Positions 1 through 9,253 of a stretch of 64,000 bases of DNA are shown here, in pieces. This DNA is from JABCYV01 sp963729325 (lineage in GTDB: Bacteria > Acidobacteriota > Terriglobia > Terriglobales > Acidobacteriaceae). The notes beneath the pieces were generated by a model, which made no database searches, was not told the origin of the DNA, and worked only from the letters and a program-made list of their open reading frames with translations. Both the position numbers and the translations under genes were made by a program. How positions within the stretch are numbered: the stretch's first letter is position 1; every line of letters begins with the position of its first letter. The stretch covers positions 62,001 to 126,000 of the forward strand of contig CAVSNS010000010.1 in NCBI GenBank assembly GCA_963729325.1, in the 5' to 3' direction.

Positions 1-27
1 GGAAGCCACAAGATCGGAGGTGGCTCG

Positions 28-1429
28 ATGAAGATGTGGTCTGGCCGCTTCCGGCAGCCGCTCGATCCTGCTTTCGAGCGCTGGCAGCGCTCCTTTGACT
101 TTGATCAGCGCCTGCTGACGTTATGAGCTTGAGGCCAGCCGGGCCCATGCTCGCGCTCTAAAGGAGGTGGGCATCCTGACTTCGGGTGAGCTGATCGCGA
201 TTCTGCAGGGACTGGAAAAGATCGGTGAGCAAGCAGCGGCTCCAGCATTTCTTGAAGATGATGAGGCGGAAGATGTGCATCACTTCGTCGAGAAACAGTT
301 GGTCACCTTGATTGGCGACGTCGGATACAAATTGCACAGCGGGCGCAGTCGCAACGAGCAGATCGCAACTGATCTTCGGCTATACGTTCGAACCAGCATT
401 GATCACCTGCACTCCGACGTGGCGGAATGGGTGGGCGTCCTACTAGATCGCGCTGAGCAGGCCGGAATCGCGGCCATGCCTGCCTACACTCATCTGCAAC
501 GGGCAGAGCCGGTCTTGGTATCACACTGGCTGCTGGCTTACGTGGAGATGTTTCTGCGTGATGCGGATCGGTTTTCTGACTGCCGCAAGCGAGTCAATCT
601 TTGTCCGCTGGGTTCAGGTGCGGTTGCGGGCGCCACGCTGCCGCTGGATCGCCGCGCTGTCGCCTCTGATCTCGGCTTTGATGGTCCCACTGCCAACAGT
701 CTCGACGCGACAAGCGACCGTGACTTCGCCTTGGAATTCGTCAGTGCACTTTCTTTGCTTGCCCTGCACCTGAGTCGCTGGGCCGAAGAGATGATTCTGT
801 TTTCCTCGCAGGAGTTTGGTTTCGTTCGCCTGCCCGAAGCGTATTCCACTGGCAGCAGCGCCATGCCGCAAAAGAAGAATCCGGATTTACTGGAATTGAC
901 GCGGGGCAAGACTGCTCGAATCATCGGAGATGTCACGGCCCTACTTGTGACGATGAAGGGACTGCCCCTCGCTTACAACAAAGACCTCCAGGAAACCCAA
1001 GAGCCGCTCTTCGATGCCGCGGATACCGTCATGGGCCTGCTTCCGCTGGTAACTGGATGGATGAAGGCGGTGGACTTTAATTACGAGCGCATGCAGGAGG
1101 CCGCCCAATCTGGTTTCATGAATGCCTGGGCCGCAGCCACCTATCTGGTGCAACGCGCAGTTCCTTTCCGCTTGGCCCATGAGCAAATCGGTAAGGCAGT
1201 GCAGCTATGCCTGGAAAAGGATTGTGAGCTGCAGGACCTGTCGCTGGAAGATCTGCGACGATTGAATCCGCTATTCGACACGGATTTCTACGATTGCCTG
1301 AAACTGCAGTCCGTGCTGGCCATTCATGATGTTCCGGGAGGCACAGCGCCAGCCCGAGTGCGGCAGGCGATCGCCGCCGCCAGGCAGAAGATTGGCTCCA
1401 TGCGCGAGGATGTCCATGCGCACGCGTGA
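28..1429 (+). CDS. argH: Argininosuccinate lyase (one frameshift near the 5' end)
   Basis: Last step of arginine synthesis: cleaves argininosuccinate to arginine and fumarate in the cytoplasm. The ATG at 28 follows a GGAGG box and opens with MKMWSGRF, the usual ArgH N-terminus. That frame stops at about 124; removing one T from the TT at about 122 joins it to the long frame (reading TYELEASRAHARALKEVG). The fumarase/aspartase-superfamily signature GSSAMPQKKNPDL lies near residue 285 of the restored protein, with SRNEQI and TYTHLQ-like (AYTHLQRAEP) motifs upstream. Restored length of about 466 residues fits the family. The 3' end overlaps the next gene by about 14-20 bases. Upstream argG is expected but lies outside the window. 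Product is certain; the break is probably a sequencing error. Confidence 0.95.
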
Positions 1430-1926
1430 AGCCAAGTTGCCCGATGCCGAGCGAATTCACGAGCTTATCTCCGTTTATTCCGGAGACGGCACCCTCCTGC
1501 CTCGGACCTTTGCCGAGATTTGCGAAAACGTCCGCGATTTTGTGGTTTTGGTGCGAGACCGACGCATCATCGGCTGCGGCGCGCTTCACCTCTATGGCCA
1601 GCATCTCGCGGAAATACGCTCCATCACTGTTGATCCCGCCGAACAAGGCTCCGGGGGCGGAAAGCGGCTGGTAAAGGCTCTTGCTCGATCAGGCCAAGAA
1701 ACATCGCGTCACTTGTATATGTCTTTTTACCCGCAAGCCGGAGTTTTTCTCCCAGTTAGGTTTTGCTGTGGCCCAGCGCGAAGACTTGCCAGACAAGATC
1801 CATAAAGATTGCTGCGTTTGTCCGCGCTTTCATTTCTGTGATGAAGTTGCGATGGTGCGTGGTGAACTGCCCAAATTCGCGATCCTGCCGGAGCCTACCA
1901 GGTGGCTGGTAAAGCTCCAGGTATGA
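1416..1926 (+). CDS. GNAT acetyltransferase, probable N-acetylglutamate synthase (frameshifted)
   Basis: Starts inside the 3' end of argH (ATG at 1416, or 1410) and ends in a TGA that overlaps the argJ start, so it sits in a tight arginine operon. The N-terminal frame reads a GNAT fold with acetyl-CoA loop VDPAEQGSGGGKRLV. A single extra T at about 1680 breaks the frame; restored text continues LLDQAKKHRVTCICLFTR and FFSQLGF, the ArgA-like C-terminal beta strand region. Total about 169 residues, the size of the short stand-alone N-acetylglutamate synthases known from several bacterial phyla. Position between argH and argJ supports that role, in which it makes N-acetylglutamate from acetyl-CoA and glutamate. 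Substrate is inferred from context; a different small acetyltransferase cannot be excluded. Confidence 0.8.
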
Positions 1927-3140
1927 CCGTACTTGTGGATTCCTCCAAAACAATACATTTGCCCGAGGGATTCAGTTTTTCCGCCGTGGCTGCTGGTTTG
2001 AAAGCGAGTCGTGGGCTGGATCTTGCCTTGGTCGAGGCTGTTCCCGGTACAAACGCTGCCGCACTTTTCACTACGAATCGCGTCGTGGCCGCGCCCATTG
2101 AGGTTGGACGCGCGCACCTGGCGACGACTGGCGGCAGAGTCCGAGTAGTCATCGTCAATTCAGGCAATGCCAATTGTGCCACCGGGAGGCCCGGACTCAA
2201 AGCCTGCGCCCGGATTTGTCATCAGACTGCGCGTCTCCTGCACGTCCGCGACAACGAAGTGTTTCCCTCCTCCACTGGCGTCATCGGCGTTCCCATGCCC
2301 GTAGAAAAAATCCTGGCGACGCTGCCTGAGTTGATAGCCGCTACGGAGGCAACGGAGCAGCGAATCCATCACTTTGCCCGCGCCATCATGACCACAGATA
2401 CGCGACCCAAACTGGCGTCGGCGCGCTTCCCATCAGGCAATTCTGAAGTTCGTCTACTCGGAATAGCCAAAGGCTCTGGCATGATTCACCCGCAACTCGC
2501 GACTATGCTGGTGTACTTGTTTACCGACATCGCTGCTGGAACAGCCGACCTCAAGCGACTTCTGCATCAGACTTGCGACCCAACCTTTAATTGCATCTCG
2601 GTTGATGGTGACACCTCGACCAACGACACCGTGTTGTTGCTGGCGAGTGGTGGAAGTGGGGTTCGGTTAAGAGATCCGTCCGTGCGCAAGAAATTCGAGA
2701 ATGCGCTCCTTGAGGTCTGTCAATCCCTGGCTGAGCAGATTATCTGCGACGGAGAGGGCGTTCAGCACGTCATCCAGTTGTTCGTCGAACAGGCCAAGAG
2801 TCGTGAAGAAGCATTGCAGATTGCTCGAGCCGTCGCTCACTCGTTACTGGTCAAGACAGCGTGGGCAGGAGCTGATCCCAACTGGGGAAGGATTCTGGCC
2901 GCGGTCGGGAGATGCGGAGTACCTATCGATCCCAAGCGGATAGACATTTTGATCGGGAACCAGTTGGTGTGCCGCAGAGGGATAGCTAATCCATTCGATG
3001 AAACGAACGCGCACCAGGCTCTCTCGCAGCCTCGCTGCGACATTCGTATACGACTGCAACGTGGCCGTAGCTCCGCAGCGTTTCTCACCACCGACCTGAC
3101 GGCGGAGTACGTCCGAATCAACGCCGATTACTCTACTTAG
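1923..3140 (+). CDS. argJ: Bifunctional glutamate N-acetyltransferase / ornithine acetyltransferase
   Basis: Recycles the acetyl group between N-acetylornithine and glutamate in arginine synthesis. The ATG overlaps the stop of the preceding GNAT gene (ATGA). The protein (405 residues) carries the KGSGMI motif and the ATML autoproteolysis site at about residues 190-200 where the precursor self-cleaves into alpha and beta chains with Thr as nucleophile. Further conserved stretches are NCISVDGDTSTNDT and WGRILAAVGR, and the C-terminus is of the normal ArgJ type. The reading frame is intact. The stop codon overlaps the stop of the convergent gene on the other strand by a few bases. A short acetylglutamate synthase next door suggests that both recycling and de novo acetylation are encoded. 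Confidence 0.95.
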   Translation: MTVLVDSSKTIHLPEGFSFSAVAAGLKASRGLDLALVEAVPGTNAAALFTTNRVVAAPIEVGRAHLATTGGRVRVVIVNSGNANCATGRPGLKACARICHQTARLLHVRDNEVFPSSTGVIGVPMPVEKILATLPELIAATEATEQRIHHFARAIMTTDTRPKLASARFPSGNSEVRLLGIAKGSGMIHPQLATMLVYLFTDIAAGTADLKRLLHQTCDPTFNCISVDGDTSTNDTVLLLASGGSGVRLRDPSVRKKFENALLEVCQSLAEQIICDGEGVQHVIQLFVEQAKSREEALQIARAVAHSLLVKTAWAGADPNWGRILAAVGRCGVPIDPKRIDILIGNQLVCRRGIANPFDETNAHQALSQPRCDIRIRLQRGRSSAAFLTTDLTAEYVRINADYST

Positions 3141-3820
3141 TTTGGGGCGCCGAGAAACTTTCTCAAGGCGCTCTGTAACTGAACGTCCATCACCTCGCCG
3201 AGCTGGGCAAGATCATGAAACAGGAGATGGGTGTCCAATTCATTGAAGTGCTTCTCCGCCAAATTCGTCATACAACGGCGAATCAAGTTGTAGTCTTCGC
3301 ACAGGGCGGTGGACGTGTATTTTTGCTTTCGCCGGACACGGCCATGCTGTTCGGCTGCTTTCATTGGCGCGGTGGGCATCTCTCTCAGACTAAGCCGCAT
3401 CATCCTCACGGCTTCGTCCACCAATGGCATCACCGGAGAAACCCTCTTCTGCGGGGACAGCTTAAAGGCTCTGAACGTCGGATGAGACTGGCTCTGTCGC
3501 AGCCACTCTTGCCGGAGCCACGGACGGTTCCGCCTCACAAAAGACTTAAGACGTTTGCCACCGGCATGACCTCCTGGCGCGATGGCGGAAGCGGCGCCAC
3601 GGCGTCCCAGCTTCCGGCTGATTTCCAGGATCTCCTGGCGCAAGGCGTTCTCGACCTGAATGGAATTCCGCTCTCCACGCGCCACCCGGCTCACGTAGGA
3701 GGGGTCGACGCCCAGGTTCTTTGCGACCCTCATATACAGGCCGCGATAAAGGGCTTGCGGTAACAGGGTTTCGGAGTTTCGTTTTGTGGTACGATTGTCA
3801 TTAAGCATGACGTTTATCAC
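3137..3820 (-). CDS. Helix-turn-helix protein with uncharacterised C-terminal half
   Basis: Divergent from the S24-type regulator at 3885. Residues about 25-70 contain an XRE-like helix-turn-helix (VAKNLGVDPSYVSRVARGER). The middle is rich in Arg/Lys/Gln. The last 60 residues (from LCEDYNLIRR to the end) are predicted helical by eye and I do not recognise the family. GTG at 3820 gives 227 residues; an ATG at 3808 is the more conventional start (223 residues). The stop overlaps the argJ stop on the opposite strand. Probably a DNA-binding regulator; the divergent arrangement with another HTH gene resembles a Cro/CI-like pair, but that is inference. No frameshift seen. Confidence 0.6.
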   Translation of the reverse strand: MINVMLNDNRTTKRNSETLLPQALYRGLYMRVAKNLGVDPSYVSRVARGERNSIQVENALRQEILEISRKLGRRGAASAIAPGGHAGGKRLKSFVRRNRPWLRQEWLRQSQSHPTFRAFKLSPQKRVSPVMPLVDEAVRMMRLSLREMPTAPMKAAEQHGRVRRKQKYTSTALCEDYNLIRRCMTNLAEKHFNELDTHLLFHDLAQLGEVMDVQLQSALRKFLGAPN

Positions 3821-3862
3821 AAATCTGGCAAAGACGATGCCACTAACCCAGACGTTTTATCA
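3809..3862. promoter_or_regulatory. Paired operator-like direct repeat between divergent HTH genes
   Basis: GACGTTTATCA at 3809-3819 and GACGTTTTATCA at 3851-3862 are near-identical, same orientation, about 42 bases apart (four helical turns). The first overlaps the start region of the minus-strand HTH gene, the second lies 23 bases before the plus-strand S24-type gene. Spacing and position fit binding sites for one or both regulators. No experimental basis; seen by eye. Confidence 0.45.
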
Positions 3863-3884
3863 AGCCCGTTAAGTGTAGCAGGTC

Positions 3885-4652
3885 ATGAGCAAAAGCAGAA
3901 ATGCGGCGAAGGCGGAATGGGCGGTACGAATTACCGCCCTCCGGCGCCACCTGGGAATTAGTCAGTCTGATCTGGGAAAGCGGCTCAATGCCTCTGCCAT
4001 GGCCGTGTCACGCTGGGAGCGGGGAACCCAGGAGCCTCCGGCTAACGTATACATTCAGCTCGGAAATATCACCGGTGATCCGGAGTGTTGGTATTTCTGG
4101 GGCCGAGCCGGCCTGCACAGTCAGGACTTGATGCGGGTTTTACCGGCAGTTCGCACCCGCCTTCGCAAAGACCGTTTGCCCAACTTGCAGTTGGTGGAGG
4201 CGGGTGCCCATCGCGCTCCCAGCAGCAGGAAGAATCGACTCGTGGCCATCCCTGTCTTGCCCGTGGTGGCCGCAACTCACGGGGGTAAAGGGGACCCAGC
4301 GGATGCACTGGAGCAGGTCCGTCCCGAGACCATATTGGCCGCGCCCAGTCAGTGGTGCCCGAATCCGGCTTATACAAGTTGCCTCAGAGTCCGTGGGCGC
4401 TCCATGATGCCGGTTCTCCACGATGGCTACATCATTGTGGTGGATACCTCTCAGACCAACCGTCTCAAGTTGTACGGCCACATCATCGTGGTATCGCAAA
4501 AGGAACAGGGACTGATCGTCTCCAGATTGCAACGTTTTGATGGAACTGAAGTTCTGGTGCCAGAAAATCGAGAGTACGATTCACTTGCGCTTTCTACTTC
4601 AGGTTTCCAAATCGTCGGGAAGATCTTGTGGTGGATTGGGCGGGCAAATTAG
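3885..4652 (+). CDS. XRE-family regulator with S24 (LexA/CI-like) domain lacking self-cleavage residues
   Basis: 255 residues. N-terminal helix-turn-helix at about 15-65 (HLGISQSDLGKRLNASAMAVSRWERG) is a classic XRE domain. The C-terminal part from about residue 120 is an S24 peptidase-like fold with RVRGRSMMPVLHDG, where the Ser of SMMP matches the catalytic Ser of LexA/CI. The position of the catalytic Lys reads VSRL instead of the usual VKRL, and the scissile Ala-Gly region reads AATHGG instead of AAG-type. If my alignment is right, self-cleavage is lost, so this would be a non-cleaving repressor or ligand sensor. Its stop overlaps the stop of the convergent NtrC-type gene (TTAG). Divergent from another HTH gene with paired repeats between them. 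Confidence 0.75.
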   Translation: MSKSRNAAKAEWAVRITALRRHLGISQSDLGKRLNASAMAVSRWERGTQEPPANVYIQLGNITGDPECWYFWGRAGLHSQDLMRVLPAVRTRLRKDRLPNLQLVEAGAHRAPSSRKNRLVAIPVLPVVAATHGGKGDPADALEQVRPETILAAPSQWCPNPAYTSCLRVRGRSMMPVLHDGYIIVVDTSQTNRLKLYGHIIVVSQKEQGLIVSRLQRFDGTEVLVPENREYDSLALSTSGFQIVGKILWWIGRAN

Positions 4653-6050
4653 GAATCATTCTGACTGGCACCCGATTCCTGCCGCAATGCTCTTAAGTCG
4701 ATGCCCAGCATCTCCGCCTTCTTATACAAATGACTGCGCTCCAGTCCCGAGCGCTTTAGCCGCGTTGGTGATGTGGTAGTGGTTGCGCCTGAGCTCGGCG
4801 AGGATCGCCTCGCGTTCGAAGCTCTGCACTCTTTCCGCAAGCGGCCCTGAACCAGTAACCGGTCTGGTTTCCGCGGCAAACTGAGGCACCGCGAGTCGTA
4901 CTGTCTCCAGGTCCACTACGCCGTCCGTTGCCAGCAGCATCACGCGTTCAACTGCGTTGCGCAGTTCGCGAACGTTCCCCGGCCAGGAGTGAGCTTGCAG
5001 TTCTTGAATTGCGTCAGCGGTGAAGGGAATTGGTTTCCAATTGTTCTGACTGCACACCTGCTGGGAAAAGTGTTGGATAAGCGCGGGAATGTCTTCCCGT
5101 CGTTGGCGTAGCGGAGGCAGTACGAGAGGAAAAACATAAATTCTGTGAAAGAGATCCTGGCGAAACTTGCCATCGCGCACTAACGTCTCCAGATTGCGGT
5201 GCGTGGCGACAATGACGCGCACATCCACGGAAATAGGTTTGTCGCCGCCGATGCGTTCGACTTCGCCTTCCTCCAGCACGCGTAGCAGTTTGGCTTGCAT
5301 GGACAAAGGCATGTCGCCGATCTCATCGAGGAAGATTGTGCCGTGCTCCGCCTGCTCGAACTTTCCCAGATGGCGTGCCGCGGCGCCGGTGAAGGATCCT
5401 TTCTCATGCCCGAACAATTCTGACTCGATCAGTTCCGCGGGAACAGCCGCACAATTCAGAGCGATGAAAGGGCCCGAGGCCCGGGGACTGCGATCATGCA
5501 GGGTGCGGGCGACCAATTCTTTGCCGGTACCCGTTTCTCCGAGGATGCATACCCGGCTCTCACTCGCGGCCACTCGTTCCAGCTGCGCCATCATCTTTTG
5601 CATGCTTTCGCCAGTCCAGATAATCTCGTGTTTTCCCAGGCGCTGACGAAGCTGGCGATTTTCCGATTCCAGGCGCTGCAGTTTGAGCGCATTCTCTACC
5701 GTGAGCAACAACTTTTCCGTGGCAATCGGTTTTTCGAGAAAATCGAGCGCTCCCAGCTTGGTTGCGCGCACCGCCATATCAATGTGCGCCTGGCCCGACA
5801 TCATGACCACAGGCGCAGCAATACCCTCCGCTTTGAGATCTCCCAACAGCGAGAGACCGTCCTTGCCGGGCATGACCACATCGGAAAGAATCAAATCAAA
5901 GTGCTGTGCACGCGCCAATTCGAGCGCTTTCGCCGCATTGTCGCAAATTGTCGCTTCGTGACCAGCGAGGCGAAATGCTCGCGAAAGCGAGGCTAGCGTG
6001 TTGGCCTCGTCATCAACAATCAGCAAATTTGCTTTCTGCGACATCCTCAC
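4649..6050 (-). CDS. NtrC-family sigma-54-dependent response regulator (frameshift near 3' end)
   Basis: Transcriptional activator paired with the sensor kinase just upstream. Domain order: receiver at 1-120 with phospho-acceptor Asp in LILSDVVMPG and Lys in LEKP; AAA+ domain at about 140-380 with Walker A GETGTGKE, a GSFTGA loop (commonly GAFTGA) that contacts sigma-54, and Walker B IFLDEIGDM; C-terminal Fis-type helix-turn-helix. The frame breaks at about 4748 where one extra G in GGG must be removed to continue ALGLERSHLYKKAEMLGI to a stop at 4649. GTG at 6050 overlaps the kinase stop (GTGA); an ATG at 6044 is the alternative start. It should activate sigma-54 promoters; target genes are not evident here. 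Confidence 0.92.
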
Positions 6051-7889
6051 ATCTTTGCTTCGTACTCAGTTTGGATCAGACCAGTCACTGGCAGCTTATC
6101 GAGGTTGCGTGGGAGTTCGATGACAAATGTCGTGCCCTGGCCGGGTTGGCTCCGGACGCTGATTTTGCCTCCATGATCGCTTACAATAGATTGCACGATT
6201 GCGAGCCCAAGCCCGGTACCATCCGCTTTGCTGGTGTAGTACGGGGTGAACAAACGCTCGCGCTCTTCCGCACTCAGGCCTATACCGGTATCCGAGATTT
6301 CCACCAAGACGCCATTCGCGCCATCTCGCGTGCGCAGTGTGAGGCTGCCACCTTCGGGCATCGCATCCAGCGCATTGAACGCGAGGTTGGAAACAGCGCG
6401 ATACAGCAGATCGGGATCAGCGGCGATCGGCTGTGGAGATCCGGACAATTCCAATTTGCATTCGACGGGGATACGGTTACCTGACTGTAATTGTGCCTGA
6501 AGTAGCCGGGCTACGTTTTGCACGATGTGGTTGATTTGCACGCTCTGAAATTGCGGTTGCGGCATCCTGGAAAACTCGCTGAAGCGGGAGACGATCGTTT
6601 TCAGATTCGAGATCTCAGCCAATAGAGTTGACGAGCTTTCCTGAAAGACTTCCTCAAACTGCTCCGGAGTTTGCTGCCGGGCCCGTATGAGGTTCTCCAC
6701 TGTCAATTGCAAGGGAAACATGGGATTCTTGAGCTCATGGGCCAGGCGTCGAGCCAGCTCCCTCCACGCCGCTACGCGCTCCGTCTTCACCAGTCGTTCT
6801 TTCTGCTCCAGAAGTTCGCCGGTCATGCGATTGAAAGATTGTCGCCAGGGCGCCCAGTTCGTCCGATGATGTTACCGGCACTTTCGTATTCCAGTTGCCA
6901 GCTGCAATCTCGCGGGCCGCATCAGCGAGTTGTTCAACCGGGCGTGTGACTCGGGCAGCGGTCCATCGACTGAACAGTATCGCCAGAGCAATTCCAACGC
7001 TCGCAGCCAGCAATGCCGCTGAACGGATGTGCTGCTGCAGTTCGACAAAGGAGCGGCGAGAACTCCCGAGTATAAGAACCGCGAGTATCTGATTGTCTTG
7101 ACCGCCGAGCGGAATGGCGTGAACGCTTTCGTCGTCGGAAGCGTCCGATGACCAGTGAACGATGGCAGTCGTTTCTTGGCGTGTCTTCAGAACATGTTCG
7201 ATGAGTGGCGCAACCCGGTCGGGTTGCTGCAGAGTGCCAGAGGGATCAATGAGATACTGAGGAGAAACTGCAGCACCGGCTTTCTCTTCACTCAGCTTCT
7301 GATAAAGCATGGCTCGCATTCCATTCGGAAGTTCGAGGCTGGCCATGAAATTCTTATCCAGGCGACGACCTCCTATCACATAGAGCGATTTGTCGCCAAC
7401 ATCCACTTTGCGGATGGCCGATAGTCCTAAGGCTGGGCCTGTGGGCAGGTCTTCTTGGCGGAGGAACGCGTCTTTGGGGACTGGTCCGGTCAACGAAAAC
7501 AGTTCGTGGTAGCCAAATTTAGCCGGCCACTGCGCCGACGAGATAATTGTCCCATCGCTGTCCGCCAGTTCGAGGAAATCCAACTTCTGGCTGTCCGCCA
7601 GGGATTTTGCTTCGCTTAAATAGGCCGCGTAGTTAGGAGCGTTCCTATTGAGGTTGAGGGCGATTCGTGTACTGACCTCACTGGCCGCGACCGCTTCTAC
7701 CCGCTGCACGACCTCTTCGCCTCGACGGTTAAAGGCGTGTTGGAATTGAGCCACCAGGGCGGTGGTTCTTTCGTCATTGGCCCGCTCGAACGCTCGCCGC
7801 GTGACCGCGGAAACGATCAAGGTGACTGCCGCAACCGAAACGAATACCGTGAGCGCGAACCCCGCTAGCAGTCTGCTGCGGAAACTCAT
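6047..7889 (-). CDS. Membrane sensor histidine kinase, NtrB/NtrY-like (one frameshift)
   Basis: Inner-membrane kinase. ATG at 7889 overlaps the stop of the solute-binding-protein gene (ATGA), and its own stop overlaps the response-regulator start, so three genes are translationally coupled. N-terminal membrane helix (about 5-28), a periplasmic sensor region of about 240 residues, a second membrane helix (SAALLAASVGIALAILFSRW), HAMP domain, HisKA with RLAHELKNPMFPLQ (phospho-His), and HATPase_c with NALDAMPEGG, DTGIGLS and GTGLGLAIV. One extra T in TTT at about 6836 separates the HAMP part from the kinase part; removing it restores ATIFNRMTGEL. The ELKNPxFPLQ form of the H-box is typical of NtrY-like kinases. 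The binding protein upstream may present a ligand to its sensor domain. Confidence 0.9.
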
Positions 7890-9253
7890 GGCTTCCCCGT
7901 TCCCAGCCAAACATCTTGCAGACGCCAACCTCCCTCGCGATCGGTGTTCCAGTTTCTCACGCTTCCTTCCAGCGCTGACGCAAACCTCAAGTGCAGCAGT
8001 GGAATAACCTGTCGCGACTGCAGCAGTGTCCGTTCCGCCACGTAGAGATCGTTGGCCGAATCACCATTAAAAGTGGGCTGAGCGAGGTTCAGCGAAGTCG
8101 CCAGGTTCGTAAGTGCGATGCGAGCGTCAAGCGAAGCCAGCGGGATGCGGACCAAGCGCAGGTCGGCATTGACCGAGTTAGTAGGTTGGAGCGTAAGGCC
8201 GGCGTCGCGGGCGTTCAGCGCAATTCTCTCGGCCACCAACCGAGCCACAGGGTCAGTCGCGTCGTAACTGAGGGTCCAAGGGGACATCTGGCGGGGATTT
8301 CCGTGCTCCGGCTGCATCCGCGATACGTCCATGTCAGTCGAAAAAAGGAAGGCATATCCTGTCATCCAATTCGGAAGCAGTCCATCGGCGGGATCAGCGC
8401 CACCTTGGAGCAATACTACGCTCAAAGACCTACGATCGATGCTAAGCGCGAGAGTTTCGCGTTGCTGTAGATCGCCAGAAGAATGCCGATCATTCGCGAA
8501 AACCAGGGCCATTAATTCAGCCGGAGAAGAAGTATCTATCCTGCGGCCTTCGGTGGCAGCGCGCGCAGCCTGCTCGGACGCCACTTCGATCAAATCAAGT
8601 TTACCGAGATCAAGCGAGATCATCTGCTCATGCAAGCTCTTGCCCAGCTCGATTTCTATAGAATCTACGAAGGCTCGGCCGCCCCAATAGTCATCGCGCG
8701 CAGTTAGCGTCAGTTTCTTTCCTGGATCCCAATGGGCGATAGAGAACGCACCGCTACCCGTCAACTTGCCGCCGTCCCGTTTGGCGATACCATAGCGTGC
8801 CATGGCCAACTCGACCGGCAGATTTGGAGTGGGAGCATCACACTCGATTACTATCCCTTCTCCGGCTGAAAATATCTTCCACTTTGAGTTGGCCGCCCGT
8901 AACGACGCTGCCACGGCGCCGGAGCTGAGTGCTGTGCCGTCATGAAATGTAACTCCCGGTCGGATATAAAACTGCCAGCGTTGGCTTCCTGGTTCGGACT
9001 GCCACGAACTGGCCAGTGCGGGCTGAGGTCTGCCCTGGTCGTCAAGCACGACTAGCGTGTCAAAGATCAGACTCGAGAGGTTACGTCGGGCCAACGATTC
9101 TGGCTGGCTTGAATCCGCTGGATCGAGAGACGTGGGCGCGGCGCGCATGGCGACCCTTAGCGTGCCGCCGTAGCGCGGGCGCGTAGCAGCACTGGTTACA
9201 TCGCCGAAGAGCAGACTAGTGACCACAAGTAATGGTAAGCCGGAACGCCTCAT
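7886..9253 (-). CDS. Secreted family-5 extracellular solute-binding protein (OppA/DppA-like)
   Basis: About 455 residues from the ATG at 9253, which begins a signal peptide (MRRSGLPLLVVTSLLFG then AATRPRYGG). The motif RYGGTLRVAMRAAPTSLDP is the usual mature N-terminus of SBP_bac_5 proteins, and RNLSSLIFDTLVVLDDQG plus YIRPGVTFHDG follow in the expected order. Family members bind peptides, nickel or other small solutes in the periplasm. No permease or ATPase gene is adjacent; instead the stop overlaps the sensor-kinase start by ATGA. This suggests a sensory rather than transport role, which is inference. A longer in-frame start at 9316 exists but would precede the signal peptide by 21 residues. 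Its 5' end overlaps the preceding gene by 38 bases. Confidence 0.85.
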   Translation of the reverse strand: MRRSGLPLLVVTSLLFGDVTSAATRPRYGGTLRVAMRAAPTSLDPADSSQPESLARRNLSSLIFDTLVVLDDQGRPQPALASSWQSEPGSQRWQFYIRPGVTFHDGTALSSGAVAASLRAANSKWKIFSAGEGIVIECDAPTPNLPVELAMARYGIAKRDGGKLTGSGAFSIAHWDPGKKLTLTARDDYWGGRAFVDSIEIELGKSLHEQMISLDLGKLDLIEVASEQAARAATEGRRIDTSSPAELMALVFANDRHSSGDLQQRETLALSIDRRSLSVVLLQGGADPADGLLPNWMTGYAFLFSTDMDVSRMQPEHGNPRQMSPWTLSYDATDPVARLVAERIALNARDAGLTLQPTNSVNADLRLVRIPLASLDARIALTNLATSLNLAQPTFNGDSANDLYVAERTLLQSRQVIPLLHLRFASALEGSVRNWNTDREGGWRLQDVWLGTGKP

